Positions 9,017-18,513 of a stretch of 64,000 bases of DNA are shown here, piece after piece. The DNA lies in NCBI RefSeq assembly GCF_001942305.1, contig NZ_MKKE01000010.1:35825-99824 (forward strand), read 5' to 3'. The notes under the pieces are model-generated. The model saw only the letters and a list, made by a program, of their open reading frames with translations. It made no database searches and was not told where the DNA came from. Origin of the DNA: Saccharomonospora sp. CUA-673 (lineage in GTDB: Bacteria > Actinomycetota > Actinomycetes > Mycobacteriales > Pseudonocardiaceae). How positions within the stretch are numbered: the stretch's first letter is position 1; each line of letters opens with the position of its first letter. The translations under genes and the position numbers were made by a program.

Positions 9017-10117
9017 GTGACCGGCGTGGTGGGTGGCCGCAGGATCTCGCGGTCTGCGATACGCGTGACCCTGGGTGTGGGGGCGGCTCTCGCGGTGGTC
9101 GCGGTGGCGCTGCTGTGGGCGAAATGGCTGCCGTACAGCGAGAAGGTCGTCGGGCTGCTGGGTGGGGCCGCGTGGAGCGGTGAGTCGATCCTGTCCACGG
9201 TGGCGGAGCCGGGCTCGGGCCCGTCGCTGACCGCGGGGTGGGAGTTCACGGTCGCCTACAGCGCGGCCGTGTGGAAGGCGCTCGTCGCAGCGCTGATCTT
9301 CGCCGCGCTGATCGAGGCGTTGCTGCCGAAGGCGTGGTTGCCGCGTCTGCTCGCCGGGCGTGGTCCGACGACGTCGTCGTTACGCGGCGGACTCGCGGCG
9401 ATGCCGTTCATGATGTGCACCTGCTGCACAGCGCCGGTTGCGGCGAGTCTGCGCCGCAACCACGTCCCGCTGCCTGCGGTCCTGGCGTACTGGATCGGCA
9501 ACCCGCTGCTGAACCCGGCGGTGCTCGTATTCCTGGTGATCGTGGCGCCGTGGGAGTGGACCGCCGTACGGGTTCTGGGGGGACTGGTCCTCACGGTCGG
9601 CGCGGCCGCGCTGATCGGCTACCTGTTCGGCGGGCGCGAGCAACGGGACCGGACGGCGCCGCCGCCGGGGACGGCGGAGGAACCGAGCGCCACCGGCGAG
9701 CTCCGGCGGCGTCGTCCGGCGGTACGATTCCTGGCCGCTCTCTCGCGTATGTCGATCATGCTCGTTCCGGAGTACCTGCTCGTGGTGTTCGCAGTCGGGG
9801 CATTCAGCGGCTGGCTGGTCCCGTTCGACGGCTCGACGGCCCACTGGGGAGTGTGGGCGGTGCTCGCAGCAGCCGTGTTGGGAACGTTGGTCGTGATCCC
9901 GACCGCCGGCGAGATTCCCATCCTGTTCGGACTGGTCGCGGCCGGTGCCGGATCCGGTGTGCTCGGGGTGTTGCTGATCGTGTTGCCCGCGATCAGTCTG
10001 CCCTCGATCGTGATGGTCGGGCGCGCGCTGTCGTGGCGGGTGACGGCGGCCACGGCCGGAGCGGTCGCGGCGGTCGGTCTCGCCGCGGGCGGGGTCCTCA
10101 CCATGCTCGGGAGCTAG
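9017..10117 (+). CDS. Permease of the YraQ/DUF318 (ArsP-like) family
   Basis: The product is about 366 residues with eight or more membrane helices and the central motif MPFMMCTCCTAPVAASLRRN, followed by YWIGNPLLNPAV. A Cys-rich motif next to a Pro in a helix is typical of DUF318/YraQ-type efflux permeases, several of which move metalloids or metal compounds. GTG 9017 is chosen (ggagagg just upstream). An in-frame TTG at 8924 would add 31 polar residues. The substrate cannot be told from sequence, but the setting among metal genes fits metal or metal-ligand transport. Confidence 0.7.
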   Translation: MTGVVGGRRISRSAIRVTLGVGAALAVVAVALLWAKWLPYSEKVVGLLGGAAWSGESILSTVAEPGSGPSLTAGWEFTVAYSAAVWKALVAALIFAALIEALLPKAWLPRLLAGRGPTTSSLRGGLAAMPFMMCTCCTAPVAASLRRNHVPLPAVLAYWIGNPLLNPAVLVFLVIVAPWEWTAVRVLGGLVLTVGAAALIGYLFGGREQRDRTAPPPGTAEEPSATGELRRRRPAVRFLAALSRMSIMLVPEYLLVVFAVGAFSGWLVPFDGSTAHWGVWAVLAAAVLGTLVVIPTAGEIPILFGLVAAGAGSGVLGVLLIVLPAISLPSIVMVGRALSWRVTAATAGAVAAVGLAAGGVLTMLGS

Positions 10118-10237
10118 AGTGGCCGAACGTCTCGTCCGCAGGCGGCGGTGGCCGCCGCGCACGCCGTTGATCGTGTTCCGCCGCTGCCATAGTGTGGCTC
10201 CCGCGTACTGGGGCAGCCGACGGGGAAGGCGATCGAC

Positions 10238-11194
10238 GTGGCGGGACACGAGCAGGACGGTGGCGAGCTCGAGGGCACGCTCGTCGTCGTGGAGAAGAGC
10301 GGCCATGCCGTGGCCTTCCACGACGTCGACGACGGAACGCTGCTGAAGCGGATCGAGCTGGGCGAGTACCCGCACGAGATGGTCGTCGACCGCGCACGCG
10401 GGCTGGCCTACATCGGGCACTACGGGGTGCGGATGTCGGGTGACGTGGGCGCGGGCGGTACGCGCGTGTTCGTCGTCGACGTGCGCGCCCGCGAGTTGGT
10501 CCGGACCATCGACCTCGACCCGTTCAACCGGCTGCACGGGATCGCCCTCGACGAACAGAATCGGCTGTACGTGCTCAGCGAGGAGAAGGCCGTCCTGGTG
10601 CGCATCGACGATCCGGCGGCGGAGGACGCGGCCCCGTCGGCCGCGGTGCACACGGGTGGCATCAAGACGCACATGGTCGTGACGAACCGCGAGGGTTCGC
10701 GGGCCTACGTGACGGGTCTGTTGTCGCACACGGTCAGCCGGGTCGACCCGCACGACGGTGCCGCGGCGCCGGTGGTCGTGTCGCCGGGCCGCCTTCCGGA
10801 GAGCTGCGCGCTGAGTGGCGACGAGCAGGACCTGTACGTGGGGGCGCGGCAGGACAAGCAGCTGGTCCGGTTCGACGCGCGCACGTTGAAGGAGAAGCAG
10901 CGGGCGGACGTGCCGGGCGACCCGCTGCGCGTGTACGTCGTGCCGGGTGAGGACAAGCTGCTGACCACCGACATCGAGAACCGCACGGTCACCCGCTACG
11001 ACGCCGACCTCGTGGAGGAGCGGTCGATCGCGTTCGACGGCACCCCGGCGGGCATCTCGTTCCACCCGGCCGCGCCGACCGCGTTCGTCACCCTGCTCGA
11101 CGTCGACACGGTCGCGATCCTCGACCTCAAGACCTTCGAGATCACCGGCACCATCGCCACCGGCTCGGAACCCGACGTCACGGCCCTGATCTGA
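10238..11194 (+). CDS. YncE-like seven-bladed beta-propeller protein
   Basis: The 318-residue protein contains repeated blade strands such as ARGLAYIGHYGV, NRLYVLSEEKAVLVRIDD, RAYVTGLLSHTVSRVDP and TAFVTLLDVDTVAILDL, as in YncE/YVTN-type propellers. No signal peptide is seen at GTG 10238, so the location is uncertain. It follows the permease by 120 bases on the same strand. Propeller proteins appear four times in this window (here, two AztD-like proteins and 19748), all near metal transport genes. The function is unknown. Confidence 0.65.
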   Translation: MAGHEQDGGELEGTLVVVEKSGHAVAFHDVDDGTLLKRIELGEYPHEMVVDRARGLAYIGHYGVRMSGDVGAGGTRVFVVDVRARELVRTIDLDPFNRLHGIALDEQNRLYVLSEEKAVLVRIDDPAAEDAAPSAAVHTGGIKTHMVVTNREGSRAYVTGLLSHTVSRVDPHDGAAAPVVVSPGRLPESCALSGDEQDLYVGARQDKQLVRFDARTLKEKQRADVPGDPLRVYVVPGEDKLLTTDIENRTVTRYDADLVEERSIAFDGTPAGISFHPAAPTAFVTLLDVDTVAILDLKTFEITGTIATGSEPDVTALI

Positions 11195-11197
11195 TCG

Positions 11198-11225
11198 GCG
11201 GCCCGCGGCGGCCGCCGCGGGCCGC
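11198..11225. terminator. Palindromic terminator between convergent genes
   Basis: A perfect 28-base palindrome, entirely G and C, fills the gap between the stop of the propeller gene (11194) and the stop of csoR (11226). It can form a stem in either transcript. Confidence 0.7.
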
Positions 11226-11546
11226 TTACGAACGGACGAGGCGGGCGATGGCGTCGTTGGCTTCCTTGATCTTCGCCTCGGCCTCGGCGCCGCCCTCGGC
11301 GGCGGCGCGCATGAGGCAGTGCCGCATGTGCTCGTCGAGCAGGCCCAGCGAGACCGAGTGCAGCGCCTTCGTGACGGCCGAGACCTGCTGGAGGATGTCG
11401 ATGCAGTACTGCTCCTCCTCGACCATCCGTTGCAGGCCGCGGGTCTGGCCCTCGATCCGGCGCAGCCGCTTGAGGTAGTCGTCCTTGCGGTGGATGTAGC
11501 CGTGCTCGGAGGCGTTCTCGGTGTTGCCAGTGTTCTCGGCGTCCAT
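11226..11546 (-). CDS. csoR: Metal-sensing repressor of the CsoR family
   Basis: The 106-residue all-helical repressor carries the CsoR ligand set: Cys in EEEQYCIDIL, His in LDEHMRHC and Cys in RHCLMRA. This matches the Cys-His-Cys (x3 between the last two) site that binds Cu(I). The N-terminal arm includes YLKRLRRIEGQTRGLQRMV, the family signature that contacts DNA. It lies 40 bases downstream of the last ABC exporter gene on the same strand and may be read through from the peptide operon. The two clear CsoR boxes in the window are at 29419-29474, upstream of the copper genes. Confidence 0.88.
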   Translation of the reverse strand: MDAENTGNTENASEHGYIHRKDDYLKRLRRIEGQTRGLQRMVEEEQYCIDILQQVSAVTKALHSVSLGLLDEHMRHCLMRAAAEGGAEAEAKIKEANDAIARLVRS

Positions 11547-11586
11547 CGGAGTTCCTTCGGTCGAGGCCGGTCGCGAACTTCATAGT

Positions 11587-13306
11587 CTACCCGGGTGTAG
11601 TGGTCGCGGTGTCCGTCCCGAGGTCGATCCGCCGGTCGAGTCGGCCGAGGGTCTGCGGGCGGTGGGAGGCGACCAGGGCGGTACCGGGGAAGTCGGCGAT
11701 GACCTCGGAGACGGCGCGTTCGGTGTCGGGGTCGAGGTTGGCGGTGACCTCGTCGACGAGCAGGATGCGGGGCCGTCGTACGAGGCCCGGGCCAGGCAGA
11801 GGCGTGCCTGCTGTCCGCCGGAGAGTCGCAGTCCGTTCTGGCCGAGTTCGTCGTCGAGGCCGATCCAGTGGGCGGCGCCCACCCGGTGCAGGGTCGTCGA
11901 CAGCTCCTCGTCGGTCGGTCCGTCGGCCGTCCCCTCTGTGCCGAGCAGCAGGTTGTCGCGGACGGTTCCGTGGAACAGGGTCGCGTCCTGGTCGACGACG
12001 GCGACCGCCTGCCGGAGCTCGGCATCGTCGATCCGGTGGAGCGCCGCGGCGACCCCGTCGCGGCTGACGAGTTCGATGGTGCCCGACGACGGATCCCACA
12101 GGCGCGCCGCGAGGGCGACCACGGTGCTCTTCCCGGAGCCGGAGGGGCCGGCCATACCGACGTGCTCGCCGGCGGCGATCTCGGCCGACCAGCGCGACAC
12201 CGTCGGCGGCCGGTCCTCGTAGGAGAAGGACACGTCGCGGAATCGCAGGCCGAGCGGCCCGTCGGGAATCGGCTGGGGAGCGTCCGGTGCGGTGACCACC
12301 GGTGGTCGGTCGACGCCGTCGACGACCCGCTGGGCACTGGCGACCAGCGGATGCAGCTGGGTGACGGTGGCGGTCGCGTCCGTCACGGCCGAGATGCCCG
12401 CGAGCGCCAGTGCGACGAGCGCCGGCAGGAGTGCCGGGGACAGGCGCGGTTCGGCGGCCTCGGACGTCGCGCCGTGGGACAGCAGGCCGAGGGCGAACGC
12501 GCTGGTGGTGATCATGCCGATGACCACCGCCGTGACGATGACCTCCCGCACGGCGGTGACCAGTTGGGTCAGCAGCTCACGGCGCCGCGCGACGGACGTG
12601 ATCCGGGCCGTGGCCTCGACGGTGTCGGCGACGACGCGTGCCGCGAGACCGTAGGCCAGGACCTCCCGCAGCGCACCGAGCGCGTCGACGATGCGCACCG
12701 ACAGCCAGGAGCGCCGCCGTTGCTCGGCGCGCCCAGCCTGCGGGTGGCCCGGGCCCCGAGGAGCGCGCTCGCCGCGACCAGCACGCTGCCCGCGAGCAGC
12801 ACGGCGCCGGCTTCGGGAAGGACGGCGAACGCGGTGACCAGGCAGGTCACCAGCACTGTGAGGGAGGCGCCGAGCTGGGCGAGGGTGTGGGCGTAGAAGA
12901 ACTCGAGTTTCTCGATGTCGTCCATCGCCACGCCGGCGGCGTGGCCGGAATGCTCCCGTCGCTTGCCGGGGACGCTGCGGGCGTAGGAGTCGAACAGCGC
13001 CATCCGCATGCGGGCCAGCACCCGGTAGGCCAGGGAGTGCGAGACGTCCATCTCCTGCCACGTCAGTACCGTCCGCAGTACCACGAGACCGGCCACGGCG
13101 AACCACCACGGCGGCCCGGGCAGGGCGCGCTCCACGACGGCGTGACCGACGGCCCAGGCGGTGAGGACCGACAACGCCGCCAGGGCCAGCGCGCTGACGG
13201 TCCCGACGAGGTAGCTGCCGACCATGCCCCGCCATTCGGGACGCAGCACCGGCAGCAGGGCGCGGAACGCGCGCGGGGACGGGGCCGGGGCATCGGTGGT
13301 GGTCAC
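11587..13306 (-). CDS. ABC exporter half-transporter, CydC-like, two frame breaks
   Basis: It starts at GTG 13306, overlapping the stop of the upstream half-transporter (GTGA). The product is about 574 residues if single-base losses near 12720 (LGAP to SWLSVRI) and near 11780 (LARA to PRILLVDE) are allowed for. An N-terminal six-helix exporter domain is followed by an ATPase with Walker A GPSGSGKST, signature LSGGQQAR and Walker B ILLVDEVTANLD. With the partner at 13303 it would form a heterodimer. The position at the end of the peptide operon suggests export of the modified peptide. CydDC-type transport of thiols is the main alternative. Confidence 0.8.
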
Positions 13307-14972
13307 CGCACACCCCCGTCGGGGCTGCGCGTGTCGGCGGCTCCGGAGCCCAGGCGCACGACGTCCCCCACAGCGGCGAGGGTCTCGGGTCGATGGCTGA
13401 TCATGAGCACGATGCGTTCGGCGGCGACGCGGTGGAGCGTGGCGACCACGTCGGCGGCGCGGTCGGGATCGAGCGCGCTCGTCGGTTCGTCCACGAGCAG
13501 CACGGGTCTGCGGGCCAACAGCGCGCGAGCCAACGCGAGTCGTTGCCGTTGACCGCCGGACAGGCTCGCGCCGGCCTCGGTGACCTCCGTGTCGAAGCCG
13601 TGGGGGAACGCGCGGATCTCGTCGAGGACGCCGGCCGCGTGGGTGGCGGCGGTGAGGTCGGACTCGGTCACCGGTCCGGCGACCGTGAGGTTGTCGCGAA
13701 CGGTTCCGGCGAACAGCACCGGCCGTTGGGACACCACCGCGACGTCCTCCCTGCGCAGGGGGCGACCGTCCAGCTCGATCGTGCCGGCATCCGGGGTGAG
13801 GAATCCGAGCAGGAGGTCGAACAGGGTCGACTTGCCCGCCCCGGAGGGGCCGACGACCGCGGTCAGCGCGCCTCGGCGGGCCGTGAGGTGGAAGTCGTCG
13901 AGCACCGGTTCCGCGGCGTCCGGGTACCGGAAGCACAGGTCGGTCACGTGCAGCCGGTCCGCCTGCACCGCTGTCGGCGCGGGGTGTACGTCGGCCACCG
14001 GTGCGGACGGTTGCCGGTCGGGCCGCCCGGCGAAGGCTCCGAGTCGCGTCAGACCGGGGATCGCGGTGAGCCCGAGGAATCCCGCATGCCAGTGCCGGGA
14101 CAGTTCCCGGATCGGCCGGAACGCCTCGGACGCGAGCAGCAGGATGAGATACACCTCCATGGCAGGCGGTTGACCGGTGACGGCGTGGGTGAGTGCGGTC
14201 ATGGCCGCGGCGACGATTCCGGCCTGGATGGCGAGGTCCGTCACGCCCGTCTCGGCCAACGAGACCCGCATGATCCGCTCGGTCGCGCGCCGCAGGCCCT
14301 CGGAGCGGGCGTGCAGTCGTCTGCGGGTGGCGGGGACGGCGCCGAGCGTGCGCAGGGTGGACATGCCGCGGAGGGATTCGAGCAGGTCGGCGCTGAGCGC
14401 CTCGTAGCTGTCCCAGTGGTCGAGTCCGCGGCGGGCCATCATCCGCTTCCACGCCAATGGGCCGGCCAGGGCACCTGCGACCCCGAGCCCCACGAACAGG
14501 CCCGCCCAGGGCGACAACACCGTCGCCGCGAGGACCACCGGTGGGCAGCCGAGCGCGACCTGGGCGACGACGGGAATGTACTTCGACACGTAGCGTCGGT
14601 GCCGTCGATGCCGTCGCCGAGCGTCGCCCGCATCGATCCGTCCCGCACGGTGGTGTCGTGCAGGCGCTCGGGGACCAGCGCGGCGTGCATCGCCCTGCGG
14701 CGAACGGCCTCGCGTACGCGTCCGCCCAGGCGGGTCGCCGCGGACGTGTGCGCCAGCGACAGGACCAACCGTGCCAGCGCGATGCCGATGATGACCCCGA
14801 GTGCCGTGAGGACGTCCGCCGATTGTCCACTCAGGACCGCGGACACGGCCCACGCGATCGCGACGGCCTGGGCCACGTAGGTGGCGAACACGAGCACGGC
14901 CAGGACGACACTCCACGCCAGGGCGGTGGGAAATCGGGATGCTTCGCGCCACAGCGCGCGCACGATCATCAT
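13303..14972 (-). CDS. ABC exporter half-transporter, CydD-like, one frame break
   Basis: It starts at ATG 14972 (MMIVRALWREASRF), overlapping the SagB stop by four bases. The product is about 556 residues with one base apparently missing near 14585 (GDGIDGTDA to RYVSKYIPVV). The membrane domain is followed by a canonical ATPase: Walker A GPSGAGKST, Q-loop VVSQRP, signature LSGGQRQR, Walker B VLLVDEPTSALD and H-loop ISHRPE. It pairs with the gene at 11587. Overlapping starts and stops link both halves to the azoline-forming genes, so peptide or metallophore export is the likely task. Confidence 0.82.
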
Positions 14973-16054
14973 GGGGCGTCCGTCTCCTCCCCGGCTGCGT
15001 TGCCGGGCAGCATCGCGAGCGCATGGGTGATCCACCGGCTGTTGCGGGCGGGGATCCCCGAGACCGGCCGGCTCCGCCAGCGGCCCGACGCCGCACCCCG
15101 GTAGCACAGTGCCGCCGCCTGGCGATGCGCCTGCCACAGGCTCTCGGCGAGTTCGTGCGCCGGAGCCTGGGTGGACACCGACCACGTCTCGACGCGCGCC
15201 GCCCCGCGGACCCACGTCTGTCCGGACAGTCGGGCCACCTCGGCGGCGCGCGGATCCGCCGGTCGGTGGCCCGCCGCGGCGAACTCGGCGAGCGCCGGGG
15301 AGCGCCGTGCGGCCAGGGCCCGAGCGCGGTGGGCGTCGACCGTCCACTGCGGAGGGAGGTCGACGGCCGCCAGCGGTATCTCGGGGGCGAGCCCGCTGCC
15401 GAGCCACTCGTCGGCGGCGGCCGCTCGCGGAACGTCGAGCAGGGCGCGCAGCCACGCCGCGGGACCGGTGGACACGGCAGGCCGTTCGGGGAGCAGGAAC
15501 TCCAACGCCGTGACCGCATACGCGACGTCGGCGATCCACAGTGGCCACGCGCGGTGGCGGTAGCGACCGACACTGCGTCCGGGTTGGACGGTCAGCACCA
15601 TCGTGAGGGCGGCGGGCCCGGCGGCTTCCCACGCAGTGGGCGGGTCGGGGGACCGGCGCCGCAGCAGCTGCCCGTGCTCGTGGTCGAAGACGTACCGGCC
15701 AGGCCCGAGCTCGCCGAGCTCCCCGTGTTCGGCGAGGCCTGCGGGTCCGACGACGAGATGGGTGTGCACGGGGTAGGTCGCCCCGGCCGACGGCACCGGT
15801 CGTTGCCGGATGCGGGTGGCGGTTCCGTCGGGGAGCCGGTGGTAGCCGGGGCTGCGCCAGAGTCCGTCGAGCAGGTGCCGCAGACGCTCGGGGACGGCGT
15901 CGCCGGCGACCGGCACGGCACCGGCCCGGTGCCAGGGATTGACGCGGGGCCCGGGCGGCACGGGCGGTCCGGGGACCTCCGGGGTCAGTGCGCGCGCGAG
16001 GGCAGCGGGCAGGGTCGTCGCGGGTGTCGTCGTGGGTGTTGTCGTGTCGGTCAC
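14969..16054 (-). CDS. SagB-type (nitroreductase-fold) azoline dehydrogenase
   Basis: The 361-residue protein has a SagB/ThcOx-type core with RPVPSAGATYPVHTHLVV (residues about 86-103), the FMN-contact stretch of this family. It also has WIADVAYAVTALEFLLPER in the second half. SagB proteins use FMN to oxidise thiazolines or oxazolines to aromatic thiazoles or oxazoles. GTG 16054 lies 6 bases after the YcaO stop, and the gene overlaps the exporter gene. With the YcaO and the E1-like protein it completes the set needed for heterocycle formation on a precursor peptide. The long C-terminal region (after residue 210) is less conserved. Confidence 0.82.
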   Translation of the reverse strand: MTDTTTPTTTPATTLPAALARALTPEVPGPPVPPGPRVNPWHRAGAVPVAGDAVPERLRHLLDGLWRSPGYHRLPDGTATRIRQRPVPSAGATYPVHTHLVVGPAGLAEHGELGELGPGRYVFDHEHGQLLRRRSPDPPTAWEAAGPAALTMVLTVQPGRSVGRYRHRAWPLWIADVAYAVTALEFLLPERPAVSTGPAAWLRALLDVPRAAAADEWLGSGLAPEIPLAAVDLPPQWTVDAHRARALAARRSPALAEFAAAGHRPADPRAAEVARLSGQTWVRGAARVETWSVSTQAPAHELAESLWQAHRQAAALCYRGAASGRWRSRPVSGIPARNSRWITHALAMLPGNAAGEETDAP

Positions 16055-16060
16055 GGTGGC

Positions 16061-17521
16061 CTACATGTGCGGGGGAGGGACGAGGGTGACCGAGTCCGGT
16101 CCGCCGTCCCAGGCGGTGCGCCAGCCGCGGTCGTGGGCGGCGCGTGTGAAGCGGTCCATGCCGAGGTAGGCGAAGGCCGCCGGGGCGTTGGGGACGAGGC
16201 CGGGCACGATGGTCCGGACCACGCGGAGTGGCGTGCGGCGGATGTCGTCGGTCGTCAGGTCACGGGTGATGACGCGATGTCCGTGGGTGTGCAGCCGGCG
16301 GTACACCTCGTCCATCGTCACCGGGGCCAGGTCGGTGATCGGCCGGATTCCCTGCGCGGGCGCGGTGAAACGGCGCGCCTCGGCGTGGACGCGGGGATCG
16401 AGCCAGACCTGGACGTGGGCACCGAGGTCCACGACGTGCTCGCAGTGGCGGCCCGCGGCGTCGAGATACCGGGCGTCCTCGCGGAAGTCGAGGTACAGCC
16501 CCTTCGCCATCAGACCCTGGTCGACGGCGCGGAACACCCACCCGTCGGAGCTCGTGCAGCCCTGGGTGTAGATCCAGGTGTGCACGGCCTCCAGTACCGC
16601 CTTGCGGGCGGCGCGGACCGGGTCCAGTGCCGCGGAGAAACCCGCCGCGTACAGGTCGCGGTCCCGGTCGTGGAGGAGGGCCGCCACCGCGGGAGCGAAC
16701 TCCGACGGCATGACCACCAACGACACGGTCAGGCCGCTGCCGGCGAGGTCGTCGGCCAGTCCGGGAACGCTCGCGGGGTCGATGCCGACGGTGGGCCCGT
16801 CGAGGTGCCACCAGACCTCGAGTGCGTCCCGTTCGACGACCTCGAGGACCCCGCGGTCGCGGGCGTCGTCGATACCTTGCCCGGTGGCGATTCCCGCGTA
16901 GTTGAGGTGATGGATGCGTGGCAGTGCCCGGAAGCGGGACTGCCGCCAGTTCAGGTACACCAGCGAGGCCGGAACCCACACATCGCGACCGGACGTGTCC
17001 TCCGCGCTCGGCGTGCCCAGAATCTCGTGCGGGTGCTGGTCGCGGCAACGGGCCCAGAGCGTGCGTGTGTCCTCGGTGAACCGTTCGTACGGGAAGGATT
17101 CCCGGCCGTACTGCCACGGCGCGAACACCGGCAGCGCGTCGAGCGCGATGGGGGAGAGTCCGTCGTCGACCAGCTGGGTCCTCGTGGCGATGCGCAACTC
17201 CTCGGCGGGCAGCTGCGCGGGCAGCCAGTTGCCGCAGTACCGTTCCACGCCTTCGGCGATCGCCGCGATCCGCGCCTGGGCGGCATCGCCGAATGACGTG
17301 CCGAGCGACACCCTGTCTGCGGGCCACTCGCCCAGCTGCCGGGTGTCCGAGACGGCGGCGGTCATGGCGAGGTAACCCGCGGGTGCGCCGGCCGGGTGCG
17401 GAACCCGCCGGACGGACCGGATGACGCCGCATTCGGGATCCACCAAGGTCTCCACAGGCAGGTCCGGACGCTCGTGGCCGGAACCCGGCGTGTGGCCGTC
17501 GGTGGTGTCGGTGACGGTCAT
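16061..17521 (-). CDS. YcaO cyclodehydratase of a TOMM-type peptide cluster
   Basis: The 486-residue YcaO starts at ATG 17521, overlapping the hydrolase stop. ATP- and Mg-binding elements are visible: SFGDAAQARIAAIAEGVERY (residues about 73-92) and GVLEVVERDALEVWWH (about 205-220). YcaO enzymes activate a backbone amide with ATP so that a Cys, Ser or Thr side chain can cyclise to an azoline. The C-terminus reads LVPPPHM. Azoline-forming YcaOs usually end in a PxPxP motif that reaches the active site, so this ending is a shortened or variant form. The separate leader-binding protein is encoded two genes upstream. Confidence 0.9.
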   Translation of the reverse strand: MTVTDTTDGHTPGSGHERPDLPVETLVDPECGVIRSVRRVPHPAGAPAGYLAMTAAVSDTRQLGEWPADRVSLGTSFGDAAQARIAAIAEGVERYCGNWLPAQLPAEELRIATRTQLVDDGLSPIALDALPVFAPWQYGRESFPYERFTEDTRTLWARCRDQHPHEILGTPSAEDTSGRDVWVPASLVYLNWRQSRFRALPRIHHLNYAGIATGQGIDDARDRGVLEVVERDALEVWWHLDGPTVGIDPASVPGLADDLAGSGLTVSLVVMPSEFAPAVAALLHDRDRDLYAAGFSAALDPVRAARKAVLEAVHTWIYTQGCTSSDGWVFRAVDQGLMAKGLYLDFREDARYLDAAGRHCEHVVDLGAHVQVWLDPRVHAEARRFTAPAQGIRPITDLAPVTMDEVYRRLHTHGHRVITRDLTTDDIRRTPLRVVRTIVPGLVPNAPAAFAYLGMDRFTRAAHDRGWRTAWDGGPDSVTLVPPPHM

Positions 17522-18513
17522 GGTGCGGTCCCTTCGTGACGCCACGTCCCGGTTGCGGGATCGAACGCCGAGCGAGTGCGGTGCGTGTGGCTGAGGATCT
17601 CCGTCCATGGGGCGGCCGTTCCCGGCAGGCCGTGCGCCGCCAGCCAGGCCTCGATGACGCCGCCCACCCCGCCCGCCGTGCGCAGCAGCTGCCGCAGTCG
17701 CGGATCGGTGATGTCCCCGGCGAGGTGGTGACCCCAGGGGCCGGTGGCGACGTGACTCGCGCCGGGCCAGGTGCGTGCGAGCCGCCGGGCGTGGCCGTCG
17801 AAGAAGTCGTGCTGGCCACTGATCACCAGCAACGGGACATCGATGTCGTACCGCGCGGCGACGTCGATCGGCGGCGCGGCCCACAGTCGTCGCCATTGCG
17901 TCAGCACGCGCGGGCTCCAGCCCCACCGGGTCGCGGCCTCGACGACGCCGGAGGTCTCGGCCTCGGCGGTGCGCCGGGCGAGCTCGGCGTCCGGCAACGG
18001 GTGCTGGGCCAGTCGCGTGCGGCCGTGCTCGTGCCACCAGCCGATGCGATTGCGGAGCTGGGCACGCCCTTCGTGGTCGTATGCGGTCTCCGCGAGGCCG
18101 AGGGCCGGTACCGCGACGACGAGCGCCGTGACCGACTCGGGTTCGGCGCGTGCGGCCTCCAGGGCGGTGTGAGCCGCGTAGGACGCGCCGTACAGGACGA
18201 TCGGCACGCCCGGATGTGCCTGGTGCAGGTGCCGGAGGACCGCGCCGCCGTCGTCCTCCTCGTGTTCGTAGGGGACCCATGCCCCGTCCGAGGCGTAACG
18301 TCCGCGGACGTCCTGAACCAGACAGTGGTACCCGCGCAACGTCCAGGATCGGGCGGTCGCGGCGTGCTGCCGTGCGTCGTAGGGGGTCCGGATGACGACC
18401 AGGCCCGCCGGCGCTGCGGATTCCCAGAACAGTCCCCGAAGTTCGGTGCCGTCGGGCATCCGGCAGGCGTGTTCTCGTCGCTGCCGTGGTGCGGTCCCGG
18501 TGGCCGCCGTCAC
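17518..18513 (-). CDS. Alpha/beta hydrolase of the CocE/X-Pro dipeptidyl-peptidase (S15) type
   Basis: The 331-residue hydrolase starts at GTG 18513 (GTGA overlap with the E1-like gene). The catalytic triad is visible as Ser in VLYGASYAAHTAL (about residue 111), Asp in ISGQHDFFDGH and His in GPWGHHLAG. RTPYDARQHAATARSWTLRG is the usual S15/CocE N-terminal element. There is no signal peptide, so it is cytosolic. Placed between the E1-like and YcaO genes and translationally coupled to both, it probably acts on the peptide, for example by trimming the leader or forming or breaking an ester or amide. The exact reaction is unknown. Confidence 0.75.
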   Translation of the reverse strand: MTAATGTAPRQRREHACRMPDGTELRGLFWESAAPAGLVVIRTPYDARQHAATARSWTLRGYHCLVQDVRGRYASDGAWVPYEHEEDDGGAVLRHLHQAHPGVPIVLYGASYAAHTALEAARAEPESVTALVVAVPALGLAETAYDHEGRAQLRNRIGWWHEHGRTRLAQHPLPDAELARRTAEAETSGVVEAATRWGWSPRVLTQWRRLWAAPPIDVAARYDIDVPLLVISGQHDFFDGHARRLARTWPGASHVATGPWGHHLAGDITDPRLRQLLRTAGGVGGVIEAWLAAHGLPGTAAPWTEILSHTHRTRSAFDPATGTWRHEGTAP

